Source: Bifidobacterium breve
Lineage (GTDB): Bacteria > Actinomycetota > Acidimicrobiia > Acidimicrobiales > Ilumatobacteraceae
Length of the DNA stretch: 6,183 bases
Assembly (NCBI GenBank): GCA_945871625.1
Contig: CAMBWL010000059.1
Location: 1-6,183, forward strand
Reading direction: 5' to 3'
Made by a program: the position numbers and the translations under genes. Positions 6,183 through 6,183 of this stretch are shown here, piece by piece (the first letter of the stretch is position 1; each line of letters opens with the position of its first letter). The notes under the pieces are model-generated. The model was not told where the DNA came from. It was given only the letters and a program-made list of their open reading frames with translations, and did no database searches.

Positions 6183-6183
6183 T

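Noticed and set aside
6001..6183. tRNA or other structured RNA gene at the right edge
   Set aside because: The short hairpins present do not form a cloverleaf and no T-loop (GGTTCGAATCC-like) sequence is present.

Overview
The window looks like a chromosomal segment of an actinobacterium of moderate GC. The best clue is a mycoredoxin-type glutaredoxin (CGYC active site, TVP motif), which implies mycothiol chemistry. Further clues are lipoproteins with Thr/Ser-rich linkers, a -10-only (apparently leaderless) promoter, and two exported Ig-like proteins of a style I associate with Actinobacteria. Acidimicrobiia (Ilumatobacter-like) is my guess from the protein style; the sequence does not prove it.

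Layout. Positions 2-1249 (+) hold the 3' part of an FAD-linked D-lactate/glycolate dehydrogenase gene that runs off the left edge. A 21-bp gap separates it from the mycoredoxin gene at 1271-1528 (+). That gene meets a three-gene minus-strand operon tail to tail, with the two stop codons interlocked in 4 bp. Read from right to left, the operon encodes a lipoprotein haem-binding protein (hmuT-like, 3352-4419), a FecCD-type permease (hmuU-like, 2307-3341) and an ATPase (hmuV-like, 1525-2298). HmuT carries a His and a Tyr-x-Arg at positions matching the haem ligands described for corynebacterial HmuT, so haem is a better substrate guess than siderophore or cobalamin.

A 41-bp divergent intergenic region (4420-4460) separates hmuT from two plus-strand genes for exported proteins. 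The first (4461-5138) is a lipoprotein with a long Thr/Val-rich linker and one Ig-like-looking domain. The second (5178-5942) has a Sec signal peptide, a divergent copy of the same domain, and an extra C-terminal beta domain. The two domains share four cysteines and a DH-x4-D-x3-D-x3-P-x2-F tail with identical spacing. This pair, sharing a control region with a haem importer, is the most interesting part of the window: it may be a surface haem-capture or relay module that lacks the usual large haem-binding domains.

A strong hairpin (5969-5996) follows the second gene. The last ~180 bp have lower GC (about 44%) and may hold the 3' end of an unrecognised minus-strand gene.
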